Assembly: GCA_947177325.1 (NCBI GenBank)
Contig: CAMWUH010000052.1
Location: forward strand, 1 to 10,185
Length of the DNA: 10,185 bases
Reading direction: 5' to 3'
Source of the DNA: an uncultured Bacteroidales bacterium
GTDB lineage: Bacteria > Bacteroidota > Bacteroidia > Bacteroidales > Muribaculaceae
Each line of letters opens with the position of its first letter. Within the stretch, counting starts at the first letter, position 1. Below are positions 1-5,570 of this stretch, piece after piece. The translations under genes and the position numbers were made by a program. The notes beneath the pieces were generated by a model. It saw only the letters and a list, made by a program, of their open reading frames with translations. It made no database searches and was not told the DNA's origin.

Positions 1-24
1 AAATAGATTAAATAGATTATTCAA

Positions 25-74
25 AGGGTTGAGTCGCAACTTCCGGAACAAGTTGTGACCAACCCTCTTTTCTT
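25..74 (+). terminator. Intrinsic terminator of a gene left of the window
   Basis: Seen: the arms 25-42 and 50-66 form a stem of 17 base pairs (7 + 10) with one bulged A (position 32) and one G-U pair, closed by a 7-nt loop (43-49). The T-rich tract CTTTTCTT follows directly. The shape fits rho-independent termination of rightward transcription entering from outside the window. Two copies of a 9-bp AT-rich direct repeat (1-18) precede it. The next gene starts more than 200 bp downstream from its own promoter, so the structure belongs to the previous unit. Confidence 0.8.
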
Positions 75-235
75 ATGATTTATGTAAAAAGGGATGAGAA
101 CCCTGCAAGGGTTCGTTATCGCGTCAGCGCTTGCGGAGCAAGACTCCCTGTCTTTCCGCGAAATGGTAGCTGGGCGGTTGTCGGAGGTTTTCCGGCGAAA
201 ATTATCAAGCCGTTTAATACTTGACTGTCATAATA
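75..235. other. Structured non-coding stretch upstream of the nucleotidyltransferase gene
   Basis: No convincing gene lies here. A perfect 7-bp inverted repeat (GAACCCT, 98-104, and AGGGTTC, 108-114) has a 3-nt loop. A second hairpin pairs 133-137 and 140-144 with 150-159 (GCGGA, 2-nt bulge, AAGAC, loop TCCCT, then GTCTT and TCCGC). The segment from about 115 to 210 is visibly richer in GC than its flanks. A minus-strand frame stays open across it (116-319), but that frame runs through the next gene's promoter and start, so I do not call it a gene. It could be a dispersed repeat, a remnant of a lost gene or an unrecognised small RNA; the sequence alone does not decide. Confidence 0.4.
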
Positions 236-266
236 TTTGATTAATTGTATCGTTATACTATATTTG
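236..266 (+). promoter_or_regulatory. Bacteroidetes-type promoter of the nucleotidyltransferase gene
   Basis: Seen: TTTG at 236-239, exactly 19 bp, then TATATTTG at 259-266. This is a full match to the known Bacteroides sigma-ABfr consensus (TTTG, 19-21 bp, TAnnTTTG). Transcription would begin near 273, leaving a leader of roughly 10 nt before the ATG at 282. This rules out the in-frame ATG at 237 as the main start, since it lies inside the promoter. Confidence 0.8.
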
Positions 267-281
267 TCAAATATATACAAG

Positions 282-872
282 ATGAGTCGCGTAGAAATAT
301 TCGAAAGAGCAATTGCCAATCAGAAAAGAGCTCGATCGGTTCTGAGTCAATCCGGAATAGCGGAGGTATGGAAGAGCAATGGATGCCGGGTGAATCTGAT
401 CGGTTCGCTCCGTATGGGTCTGTTAGCTTCTCATCGCGATATTGACCTTCACGTATATTCAAAAGGAGTTACAGAGGAAAACAGTTTTGCCATCGCTGCG
501 CAGATTTCCAAAATTCCCGGGGTGACTGAAATTAAGTGCATCAATGGGCTGCACACGCATGAGCGATGCATGGCATGGCATATCTCCTACAATTTTGATG
601 GAGAGATATGGCAGTTTGATGTGATTCATATCGAGGAGGGAACATACTATGACGGCTTTTTCGAGAGAATGGCTGAACGCATCATGGAGGTAATGACTCC
701 GGTACAGAAAGAAACCATCCTCCGATTGAAGTTTGAAACTTCAACCGATAAGCTTTATCACGGGGTTGAATACTATGAAGCTGTTATAGCCGACGGCGTA
801 GATAATATGCCTGACTTTGAAAAATGGATCGTCGAACACCGAAAGAAACCACTATATTACTGGACACCCTAA
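282..872 (+). CDS. Stand-alone nucleotidyltransferase-fold protein
   Basis: A 196-residue protein. Residues 41-55 carry the Pol-beta superfamily nucleotidyltransferase signature: Gly41-Ser42, then ten residues, then Asp53-x-Asp55. A third carboxylate, Asp113 in the strand QFDVIHI, is placed to complete the metal-binding triad, so the active site looks intact. Enzymes of this fold move a nucleotide from an NTP to a hydroxyl on a drug, protein or nucleic acid; the substrate here cannot be read from sequence. No signal peptide or membrane segment is seen, so it should be cytosolic. The reading frame extends upstream to an ATG at 237, but that start overlaps the promoter. There is no adjacent HEPN-type partner, so a toxin-antitoxin pair is not supported. 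It converges with the HxlR gene and appears monocistronic. The fold assignment is fairly sure; the activity is unknown. Confidence 0.75.
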   Translation: MSRVEIFERAIANQKRARSVLSQSGIAEVWKSNGCRVNLIGSLRMGLLASHRDIDLHVYSKGVTEENSFAIAAQISKIPGVTEIKCINGLHTHERCMAWHISYNFDGEIWQFDVIHIEEGTYYDGFFERMAERIMEVMTPVQKETILRLKFETSTDKLYHGVEYYEAVIADGVDNMPDFEKWIVEHRKKPLYYWTP

Positions 873-937
873 GAGAAACGATCCGGTGCCGCAACGGCAA
901 ACAGGCGATATTATGACCGAAGCATTAAAGCGGCTTC

Positions 938-1297
938 TCACCGGTGGGTGGAATATTTTTTTTCGAATAAATCCATGTGATCTTCGCCCCATTTCAACAT
1001 TAAATCGATAATCGGCAGCAGAGAAAGCCCAAGCTGAGTAATGGTGTATTCCGACCGTGGCGGCAGCTCGGCATAAATGGTTTTGTCAATGAGGCCATCT
1101 TCTACCATCTCTTTCATTTGCAGGTCAAGCACTCGGGGAGCGGCTTCGGGCAGTTGTTTGTGAATTTCGCTTGGGCGCATCGGCCGGCATGAGCGTAATT
1201 CATCGAGGATACACGATTTCCATTTCGATTCTATCAAGCTCATAGTCAGACGCAGTGGACAGTCAAGGTCGACCGGAATTTTCTTTTCGTAAGGCAT
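938..1297 (-). CDS. HxlR-family winged-helix transcriptional regulator
   Basis: A 119-residue protein, normal for the HxlR family, which consists of dimeric winged-helix DNA-binding proteins. The characteristic opening is present: Cys13-Pro14 followed by an ESKWKSCILDEL segment (residues 23-34). A helix-turn-helix covers about 40-72, with the probable recognition helix near 52-66, and the wing (YAELPPRSEYTIT) lies at 76-87. The C-terminal helix (about 92-112) usually makes the dimer. Cys13 occupies the N-terminal position that serves as a redox or electrophile sensor in some family members such as YodB; Cys29 and Cys37 are also present. Sensing by thiols is inference. The gene is divergent from the two NTF2-like genes, with a large dyad in between, so it probably controls that operon and itself. 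The start at 1297 lies about 20 bp downstream of a -7 element. Confidence 0.9.
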   Translation of the reverse strand: MPYEKKIPVDLDCPLRLTMSLIESKWKSCILDELRSCRPMRPSEIHKQLPEAAPRVLDLQMKEMVEDGLIDKTIYAELPPRSEYTITQLGLSLLPIIDLMLKWGEDHMDLFEKKYSTHR

Positions 1298-1316
1298 AAG
1301 GGAATTAATTATGGAG

Positions 1317-1324
1317 CAAAGTTA
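1317..1324 (-). promoter_or_regulatory. -7 element of the HxlR gene promoter
   Basis: On the minus strand the sequence reads TAACTTTG, a full match to TAnnTTTG. The first codon of the regulator lies about 20 bp downstream, giving a leader near 13 nt. I see no convincing TTTG at the expected -33 distance (around 1344-1348), so the promoter may be weak or assisted. Confidence 0.55.
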
Positions 1325-1347
1325 GTAAATATTACTGAAAATCAGCA

Positions 1348-1386
1348 TACCGAAAAATTTTTCCATACATGAAAATTTTTTCGGTA
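1348..1386. promoter_or_regulatory. 39-bp dyad, candidate operator of the HxlR regulator
   Basis: Seen: the outer arms TACCGAAAAA (1348-1357) and TTTTTCGGTA (1377-1386) are perfect complements. After one mismatch, five more positions pair (1359-1363 with 1371-1375). That gives 15 of 16 paired positions around a 7-nt centre. A second, overlapping inverted repeat pairs CATACATG (1364-1371) with CATGTATG (1400-1407). The dyad lies upstream of both predicted transcription starts, so it should act as DNA rather than as an RNA hairpin. Its right edge touches the -33 element of the rightward promoter. HxlR proteins commonly bind such dyads between divergent genes; binding here is inference. Confidence 0.6.
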
Positions 1387-1387
1387 C

Positions 1388-1418
1388 TTGTCGGCAATGC
1401 ATGTATGACTTATCTTTG
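1388..1418 (+). promoter_or_regulatory. Promoter of the NTF2-like operon
   Basis: Seen: TATCTTTG at 1411-1418 matches the -7 consensus TAnnTTTG. TTG at 1388-1390, 20 bp upstream, is a usable -33 element. Transcription should start near 1425, leaving a leader of about 40 nt before the ATG at 1465. The -33 element abuts the dyad ending at 1386, which suits repression by a bound regulator. Confidence 0.65.
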
Positions 1419-1464
1419 CATCTAAATCAATAAGTTGTTTTACAAAATTTAAATCACTTGTCTT

Positions 1465-1848
1465 ATGAGAGATAAAATCAAAGAATATGCAGCCGTAGAG
1501 GAAGCTGCCAAAAAGTTTGTGCGAAGCGTAGCCGAAGGCAATAGCTGCTATGCTAAAGAATTGTTTACGGCCGATGCCGTGTTGTTCGGCATCCTCGACG
1601 GAGAGCTTGAGCATGGTTCAATCGACCGCTTTTATCGTAATGTCGACACCGTTGGCGCAGGCGACAATTTTCAAGCTCGCGTTGATGTGCTCGCCGTTGA
1701 GGAAACAGTGGCCGTGGTCAGAGTGCTTGAAGAAGGCTGGGGCGGTAGAATTGACTTTACCGATTTTCTCTTGCTTCTTAAGCTCGACGGTGAATGGAAG
1801 TGTGTAGCCAAAGCTTACAATCAGAATTCCAATACCATCAAGAAATAA
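1465..1848 (+). CDS. NTF2-like / lumazine-binding-like protein (cytosolic)
   Basis: A 127-residue protein with no signal peptide, so it should stay in the cytosol. An N-terminal helix (about 7-33, VEEAAKKFVRSVAEGNSCYAKELF) is followed by alternating strands. The protein ends in the FTDFLLLLKLDGEWKCVAKAYN pattern (98-119), typical of the putative lumazine-binding/SnoaL-like branch of the NTF2 superfamily. These are cone-shaped folds that bind or turn over small hydrophobic molecules; many have no known ligand. No clear catalytic His-Asp pair can be named. It is the first gene of an operon: the next gene starts 4 bp after its stop and encodes the same fold as a lipoprotein. The HxlR regulator lies divergently upstream. 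The fold call is good; the function is unknown. Confidence 0.8.
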   Translation: MRDKIKEYAAVEEAAKKFVRSVAEGNSCYAKELFTADAVLFGILDGELEHGSIDRFYRNVDTVGAGDNFQARVDVLAVEETVAVVRVLEEGWGGRIDFTDFLLLLKLDGEWKCVAKAYNQNSNTIKK

Positions 1849-1852
1849 AGAG

Positions 1853-2353
1853 ATGAAGAAAATAATTCTGTTTTCAGCGCTCGCAATGCTTATCGCTGCG
1901 TCATGCACTGAAAATAATGCAAACACGGAAAATATTACAGATTCTACAGAAATGAGCAGTTCTCAGATTAATATCAGTTCCGGTGAACAGACATTTATCC
2001 ACGCTGATGAAAATGAGTTGGCAGGTATTCGTAAAGCACTCGATTTATATTGCGAGGCTTCAGTGCAAGGCGACAGCAAGGTAGCCGAACCGGCTTTTGC
2101 ATCGACAGCTACAATGTCGTTTGTTGAAGATGGGAAGCTTGTTTCAGTTCCCATTCAAGCCTTGTTTGATTATTATAATGCCACCGGCAAGCAGCCGGCT
2201 TCTTATGAAATCGTATCGTGTGATGTTGCCACCGATGTAGCAATCGTCAGCATAAAATCGCAATTTGGCGATGCTCGATTTGAAGATATGTTCACATTGG
2301 TTAAAGATGGAGATGACTGGAAGATCATCAGCAAAGTATATCATTTGGTATAA
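1853..2353 (+). CDS. NTF2-like lipoprotein, paired with the upstream cytosolic relative
   Basis: A 166-residue protein. Residues 1-17 form a lipoprotein signal peptide (Lys2-Lys3, hydrophobic core, then IAAS before Cys18), so the mature protein should be lipid-anchored on the outer side of a membrane. A polar, Thr/Ser/Asn-rich linker runs to about residue 50. The remainder repeats the fold of the gene before it: a helix with RKALDLYCEASVQGD (60-74), then strands, ending in the RFEDMFTLVKDGDDWKIISKVYH pattern (142-164) that aligns with the end of the first protein. It follows that gene by 4 bp and is closed by a strong terminator. Having one cytosolic and one exported copy under one promoter suggests a shared ligand met in two compartments, which is inference. 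Confidence 0.8.
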   Translation: MKKIILFSALAMLIAASCTENNANTENITDSTEMSSSQINISSGEQTFIHADENELAGIRKALDLYCEASVQGDSKVAEPAFASTATMSFVEDGKLVSVPIQALFDYYNATGKQPASYEIVSCDVATDVAIVSIKSQFGDARFEDMFTLVKDGDDWKIISKVYHLV

Positions 2354-2374
2354 CCGAGTGTATCGAAAGTAATG

Positions 2375-2416
2375 AAAGGCTGTATCGTGCGTAATAAAAT
2401 GCGATACAGCCTTTTT
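2375..2416 (+). terminator. Intrinsic terminator of the NTF2-like operon
   Basis: Seen: the arms AAAGGCTGTATCG (2375-2387) and CGATACAGCCTTT (2402-2414) are perfect 13-bp complements, with a 14-nt loop and a T-run ending at 2416. It lies 21 bp after the stop codon of the lipoprotein gene. Few T residues follow the stem on the opposite strand, so it mainly stops rightward transcription. Confidence 0.9.
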
Positions 2417-2584
2417 AGGTAGTAACCGCTTACGTATTGTTGGTAGTTAAGGAGTTGGGCAGTCGGAGTAGATAAAACATATTGCCGTTGGGGTTTGTTT
2501 TAAAATAGTCGCAGATGGTATTTAGTCTTTAACGTGTTCTTAGACCCAACCATTGCAAAGTCGAAAAAGTATAAAGTAAAAAAG

Positions 2585-3046
2585 ATGAACGATAGAATAG
2601 ATGAAGTTGAAAAAGCTTTACGACAGAATAAATTTATCAACGACTATCTGATGGCAATAGTCCACGCGCTTTTGTGGGTAGCCGCCCTGAGTTTTGCTGC
2701 TTTTTTTCATCTGTCAAAGGCTTTTGACCATAATGAGGCTTTGTTGTTGTCAACTCTGGTTGCCTACGGAGCATATTTATGCGAGAGCGGTCTGGGCACT
2801 GTTAAGGAAGCAGCCCGCGCCTCTACGGTCGACCTTAATTTCAAAAAGGCAGGCTTATGGAGCTGGATAGCTTTGAATATTGCCACCAATGCCGCTTTGA
2901 GTCTGCTTTTCCTGATCAATCCCTCGTGGATTTACCTCGTGCTGATTATTCTTACGGCCGGATGGCAGAAGTATATGGACGGGCGCATACCGGCGCGTCT
3001 ACAATCCACCGCAACGCCTCTAACCCTTAATATAGAAAAACAATGA
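2585..3046 (+). CDS. Small four-helix inner-membrane protein, unknown function
   Basis: Not recognised. The ATG at 2585 gives 153 residues. A GTG at 2534 would add 17 lysine-rich residues and is less likely. A charged N-terminal helix (1-20) precedes four hydrophobic segments at about 22-42, 51-70, 91-112 and 114-130. A loop holds ESGLGTVKEAARAS (67-80), and the C-terminal tail is polar. The layout resembles small integral membrane proteins that form complexes, but no family motif is visible. Its TGA stop overlaps the ATG of the next small gene in an ATGA, so the two are very likely co-translated. No convincing promoter is seen in 2417-2584; a TTTG at 2494-2497 has only a poor -7 partner. The strong terminator upstream isolates it from the previous operon. 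Confidence 0.65.
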   Translation: MNDRIDEVEKALRQNKFINDYLMAIVHALLWVAALSFAAFFHLSKAFDHNEALLLSTLVAYGAYLCESGLGTVKEAARASTVDLNFKKAGLWSWIALNIATNAALSLLFLINPSWIYLVLIILTAGWQKYMDGRIPARLQSTATPLTLNIEKQ

Positions 3047-3198
3047 TGTCGATTTCCCCAGCCATACCGCTGACGCTCGGTTGTTTAGCCGGAGCTTTGT
3101 TCCTGATATGTTTTGCCGTGGCTCTGATTGTAACGATGCGTAATCGCAAAATCATTCATCGTCAAGCTTGTGAAAACCGTCGTGTCAAAGCGGCTTAA
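3043..3198 (+). CDS. 51-residue single-span membrane protein, start overlaps the preceding stop
   Basis: A short reading frame of 51 residues. It begins with two Met codons (3043 and 3046) and ends at TAA 3196-3198. The first ATG shares an ATGA with the stop of the membrane protein upstream, an arrangement typical of translational coupling. Residues 9-31 form one long hydrophobic segment (PLTLGCLAGALFLICFAVALIVT). A strongly basic tail follows (RNRKIIHRQACENRRVKAA), so the positive-inside rule places the C-terminus in the cytoplasm. A small companion subunit of the upstream protein is the natural guess. The absence of internal stops over only 51 codons is weak evidence on its own; the overlap plus the hydrophobic and basic pattern is what supports the gene. 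Confidence 0.6.
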   Translation: MMSISPAIPLTLGCLAGALFLICFAVALIVTMRNRKIIHRQACENRRVKAA

Positions 3199-3301
3199 CC
3201 TCGCATGGCAGCTTGCAGAGTATTGAACAATCGCCTACTGACAATCGTTTCAATAGAAGGTGACGACAGTGTCCCCATGATTAAAAAAATTATAATTTAC
3301 T

Positions 3302-3631
3302 ATGTTAAACACAGATTACAAATTTGGAGAAGTCTATACTCTCTCCAATCAAATTGAAGCAGCCGATGATAAAGTACAATTCAAGCATATATTGGCTACC
3401 GAAAACGGAGGCACCGTCCTGGCAGCCTTTAAAGCCGGACAGAAACTCGACACTCACACGGCTCCGGCCGAATTGATGGTAACGGTGCTCGAAGGCGAAA
3501 TTGTGTTTACAGTTTTCGATAAGGAAAATACGCTCAAAGCGGGAGATTTTCTACTGGTCGGAGCCGGTGTGCCTCACAGCGTACTGGCAAAAGCTGATTC
3601 AAAGATGATGCTTGTAAAAGTTAAAGCCTGA
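3302..3631 (+). CDS. Small single-domain cupin protein
   Basis: A 109-residue protein, the normal size for a one-domain cupin beta-barrel. Motif 1 spans Gly46 to Gly65 and contains His52, Glu57 and a LEGE turn. The second histidine of the usual HxH is replaced (His52-Thr-Ala54). Motif 2 spans Gly81 to His92 (GDFLLVGAGVPH). His52, Glu57 and His92 could still bind a metal ion, but the site is reduced compared with classical cupins. No signal peptide is seen, so it is cytosolic. It lies 16 bp before poxB and probably forms an operon with it, but cupin functions are too varied to name a reaction. The 103 bp before it carry no gene; the last 12 bases are very AT-rich, which is common before Bacteroidetes starts. 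Confidence 0.85.
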   Translation: MLNTDYKFGEVYTLSNQIEAADDKVQFKHILATENGGTVLAAFKAGQKLDTHTAPAELMVTVLEGEIVFTVFDKENTLKAGDFLLVGAGVPHSVLAKADSKMMLVKVKA

Positions 3632-3647
3632 TAAGTAACTACCGAAT

Positions 3648-5369
3648 ATGGGAACAACTACAACATCGACCGTGGCGATGCAGGTAGTCGATACTTTGGC
3701 TCAGGCAGGAGTGAAGCATATCTATGCCATCACAGGCGACAGCCTCAATGCACTGACCGATGCGATTGCCAAAGACGGACGTATAAAATTCATACATGTA
3801 AGAAATGAAGAAGCCGCAGCCTTTGCCGCCTCAGCCGAAGCTCAGCTAACGGGTCGATTGGCAGTTTGTGCCGGTAGTAGCGGCCCGGGCCATGTCCACC
3901 TTATCAACGGCCTCTATGATGCCAACCGCTCAAATGCTCCGGTGCTTGCGATAGCCTCTACGTGCGACTCATCTATGTTTGGCACAGGTTATTTCCAAGA
4001 GACAAACCCTACGTTGCTCTTCTCCAACTGCACTGTCTACAATCAAATGGCTGTAACGCCTGAACAAGTGCCCTCGATGCTGCACGGCGCTATGCAAGCG
4101 GCGATATCCGAAGGGGGAGTGGCCGTGATAGGTCTGCCGGCCGATGTAATAACCCGCCCGGCAGCTACCGATGTGGCGTCGACATTGCCGAGTTATACAT
4201 CACGATTGCCCCAACCGACCGATGAAGAAATCGAAGCGGCCGCCAACCTGATTAATCAGGCCTCAAAGGTTGCGATATTTGCCGGGTGTGGCGTGGCAAC
4301 CTCGGCCGATAAGGTTAAATTCCTGTCTGATAAGCTGAAAGCGCCGGTAGTCACATCCTACAAATCACAGATGGAATTGACTCGTGATATGCCCAACTAT
4401 GTAGGTCATCTGGGCTACCTGGGTATGTGGTCGGCCGTAGATGCAATAGCTCAGGCCGATACCGTTATTATCTTGGGGACAAATTTCCCGTATCCCGGTT
4501 TTTTCCCTGCCGATAAGAAGATAATTCAGGTAGATGTCAGAGCTGACCGTCTGGGCAAACGTGCGAAACTCAGCGTAGGTGTTCGCTCTGATGTAGGGCT
4601 GTTTATCGACGCTTTGCTCGCTGAGGTAGATGCAAAAACCGATGAAACATTCCTGCAAAAGGCTCTTTCCGATTGGACCGATATTCAGACTAAGCTTGCC
4701 GAGCCTGTTGCCGACCGTGGTGCTATTGGCGCAATCCGGCCTGAATATATGATGGACTCCCTTAGCCGATTGGCTGCCGAGGATTGTATAGTGACAGTCG
4801 ATACCGGCATGAACAACCTATGGACAAGTCACTATCTGAAGCCATCGTCAGCCCGACGGATGATAGGTTCGTTCACTCACGGCTCTATGGCCAACGCAAT
4901 GCCGATGGCAATCGGAGCTGCGGTAAGTAATCCCGGAAAGCAGGTTATTTCAATCTCAGGCGACGGTGGCCTGGCTATGCTTATGGGCGAAATGCTGACC
5001 ATTGCGCAATACAAGTTGCCGGTCAAGCTGCTGGTTGCTGACAACCGCGCTCTTGCATTTGTGAAGTGGGAGATGGAACTTGCCGGATACGCCCCCTCGC
5101 AAGTTTCGCTTGATAATCCCGATTTCGCAAAACTGGCTTCAGCTATGGGCTTCGCAGCCGAAACCGTTACCGACCCCTCTGAGCTTGAAGCAGCCATGAC
5201 TCGATGGCTCTCGGCCGACGGACCGGCATTGCTCTCGGTTGTTACCGACACAGATGCGGCCTCATTCACGTTCAGCCGTCAACTGATGGAAAAAGCTGCT
5301 CCTGAAAATGTGTTGTCGAATTTCACATCCGCAGCGCAGCCGGGTGTCCGTGCCCCCGGCTCTATGTAA
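3648..5369 (+). CDS. poxB: Pyruvate oxidase / quinone-dependent pyruvate dehydrogenase, PoxB type
   Basis: A 573-residue protein, nearly the length of E. coli PoxB (572), which converts pyruvate to acetate and CO2 using thiamine diphosphate and FAD and passes electrons to membrane quinone. It follows PoxB closely: TGDSLNAL (29-36), catalytic Glu54 in VRNEEAAAFAA, AEAQLTGRLAVCAGSSGPGH (about 64-83), HLINGLYDANR, GYFQET, and MIGSFTHGSMANAMP. The thiamine diphosphate-binding motif is present as Gly438-Asp439-Gly440 with Asn466 26 residues later. The three-domain order is intact: thiamine diphosphate-binding pyrimidine domain, FAD-binding middle domain, and thiamine diphosphate-binding diphosphate domain. 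The last residues (QPGVRAPGSM) are rich in Pro and Gly, unlike the amphipathic membrane-binding tail of the E. coli enzyme, so membrane activation may differ. Acetolactate synthase is the nearest alternative but fits the motifs less well. It is probably co-transcribed with the cupin gene. Confidence 0.88.
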   Translation: MGTTTTSTVAMQVVDTLAQAGVKHIYAITGDSLNALTDAIAKDGRIKFIHVRNEEAAAFAASAEAQLTGRLAVCAGSSGPGHVHLINGLYDANRSNAPVLAIASTCDSSMFGTGYFQETNPTLLFSNCTVYNQMAVTPEQVPSMLHGAMQAAISEGGVAVIGLPADVITRPAATDVASTLPSYTSRLPQPTDEEIEAAANLINQASKVAIFAGCGVATSADKVKFLSDKLKAPVVTSYKSQMELTRDMPNYVGHLGYLGMWSAVDAIAQADTVIILGTNFPYPGFFPADKKIIQVDVRADRLGKRAKLSVGVRSDVGLFIDALLAEVDAKTDETFLQKALSDWTDIQTKLAEPVADRGAIGAIRPEYMMDSLSRLAAEDCIVTVDTGMNNLWTSHYLKPSSARRMIGSFTHGSMANAMPMAIGAAVSNPGKQVISISGDGGLAMLMGEMLTIAQYKLPVKLLVADNRALAFVKWEMELAGYAPSQVSLDNPDFAKLASAMGFAAETVTDPSELEAAMTRWLSADGPALLSVVTDTDAASFTFSRQLMEKAAPENVLSNFTSAAQPGVRAPGSM

Positions 5370-5393
5370 TCAGTCTTTATATAGTATTGACCT

Positions 5394-5444
5394 CTACTAC
5401 CCCTTGCCTTTAGCTCTTAACTGATGCCGGGCGAGGGGTTGTAG
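5394..5444. other. Long hairpin after poxB
   Basis: Seen: 5394-5408 pairs with 5430-5444, giving 15 positions with one T-T mismatch and one G-U pair, GC-rich in its inner half, with a 21-nt loop. It lies 25 bp after the poxB stop. No T-run follows on either strand, so it is not a canonical intrinsic terminator. It may stabilise the 3' end of the message or end transcription in another way. Confidence 0.5.
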
Positions 5445-5570
5445 TGTTAGCGCCCCTATGCTCGTATCACCGTAAGGGAGGACAATCAGGTTGCAGGGAC
5501 GCAGCCTGTCACGACCGGGTCTAAAATCTGTGTATCACTTGTATCAGGGTGTGGCGACCGCGCTCCAAGT
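5445..5570. other. Intergenic stretch with a short hairpin and GTATCA repeats
   Basis: No gene is seen. An 8-bp stem (5487-5494 with 5501-5508, one G-U pair) encloses a 6-nt loop. TGTATCA occurs twice with a 9-bp period (5531-5537 and 5540-5546), and GTATCA also occurs at 5464-5469. The direct repeat lies 24 bp upstream of the -33 element of the MATE promoter, where an activator site could sit. The hairpin does not match a riboswitch class that I recognise. Confidence 0.35.

Noticed and set aside
237..281. Upstream in-frame ATG that would lengthen the nucleotidyltransferase by 15 residues
   Set aside because: It lies between the -33 and -7 elements, so it would not be in the transcript.
116..319. 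Minus-strand open frame of 67 codons across the left intergenic region
   Set aside because: It begins inside the nucleotidyltransferase gene and runs through a perfect promoter for the opposite strand. It has no recognisable domain or start signal.
282..872. MNT-HEPN toxin-antitoxin system
   Set aside because: The nucleotidyltransferase motif is present, but no HEPN gene adjoins it and the next gene is a convergent HxlR regulator.
887..899. TGCCG/CGGCA hairpin between the convergent nucleotidyltransferase and HxlR genes as a bidirectional terminator
   Set aside because: The stem is only 5 bp and has no T-run on either side.
2534..2584. GTG start that would add 17 residues to the four-helix membrane protein
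   Set aside because: The extension is Lys-rich and precedes a natural charged N-terminal helix. The ATG at 2585, after an A-rich stretch, is the better start.
4877..5269. Long minus-strand open frame inside poxB
   Set aside because: It is antisense to a well-conserved enzyme, low in complexity (Ser/Ala-rich), and explained by codon use of the true gene.
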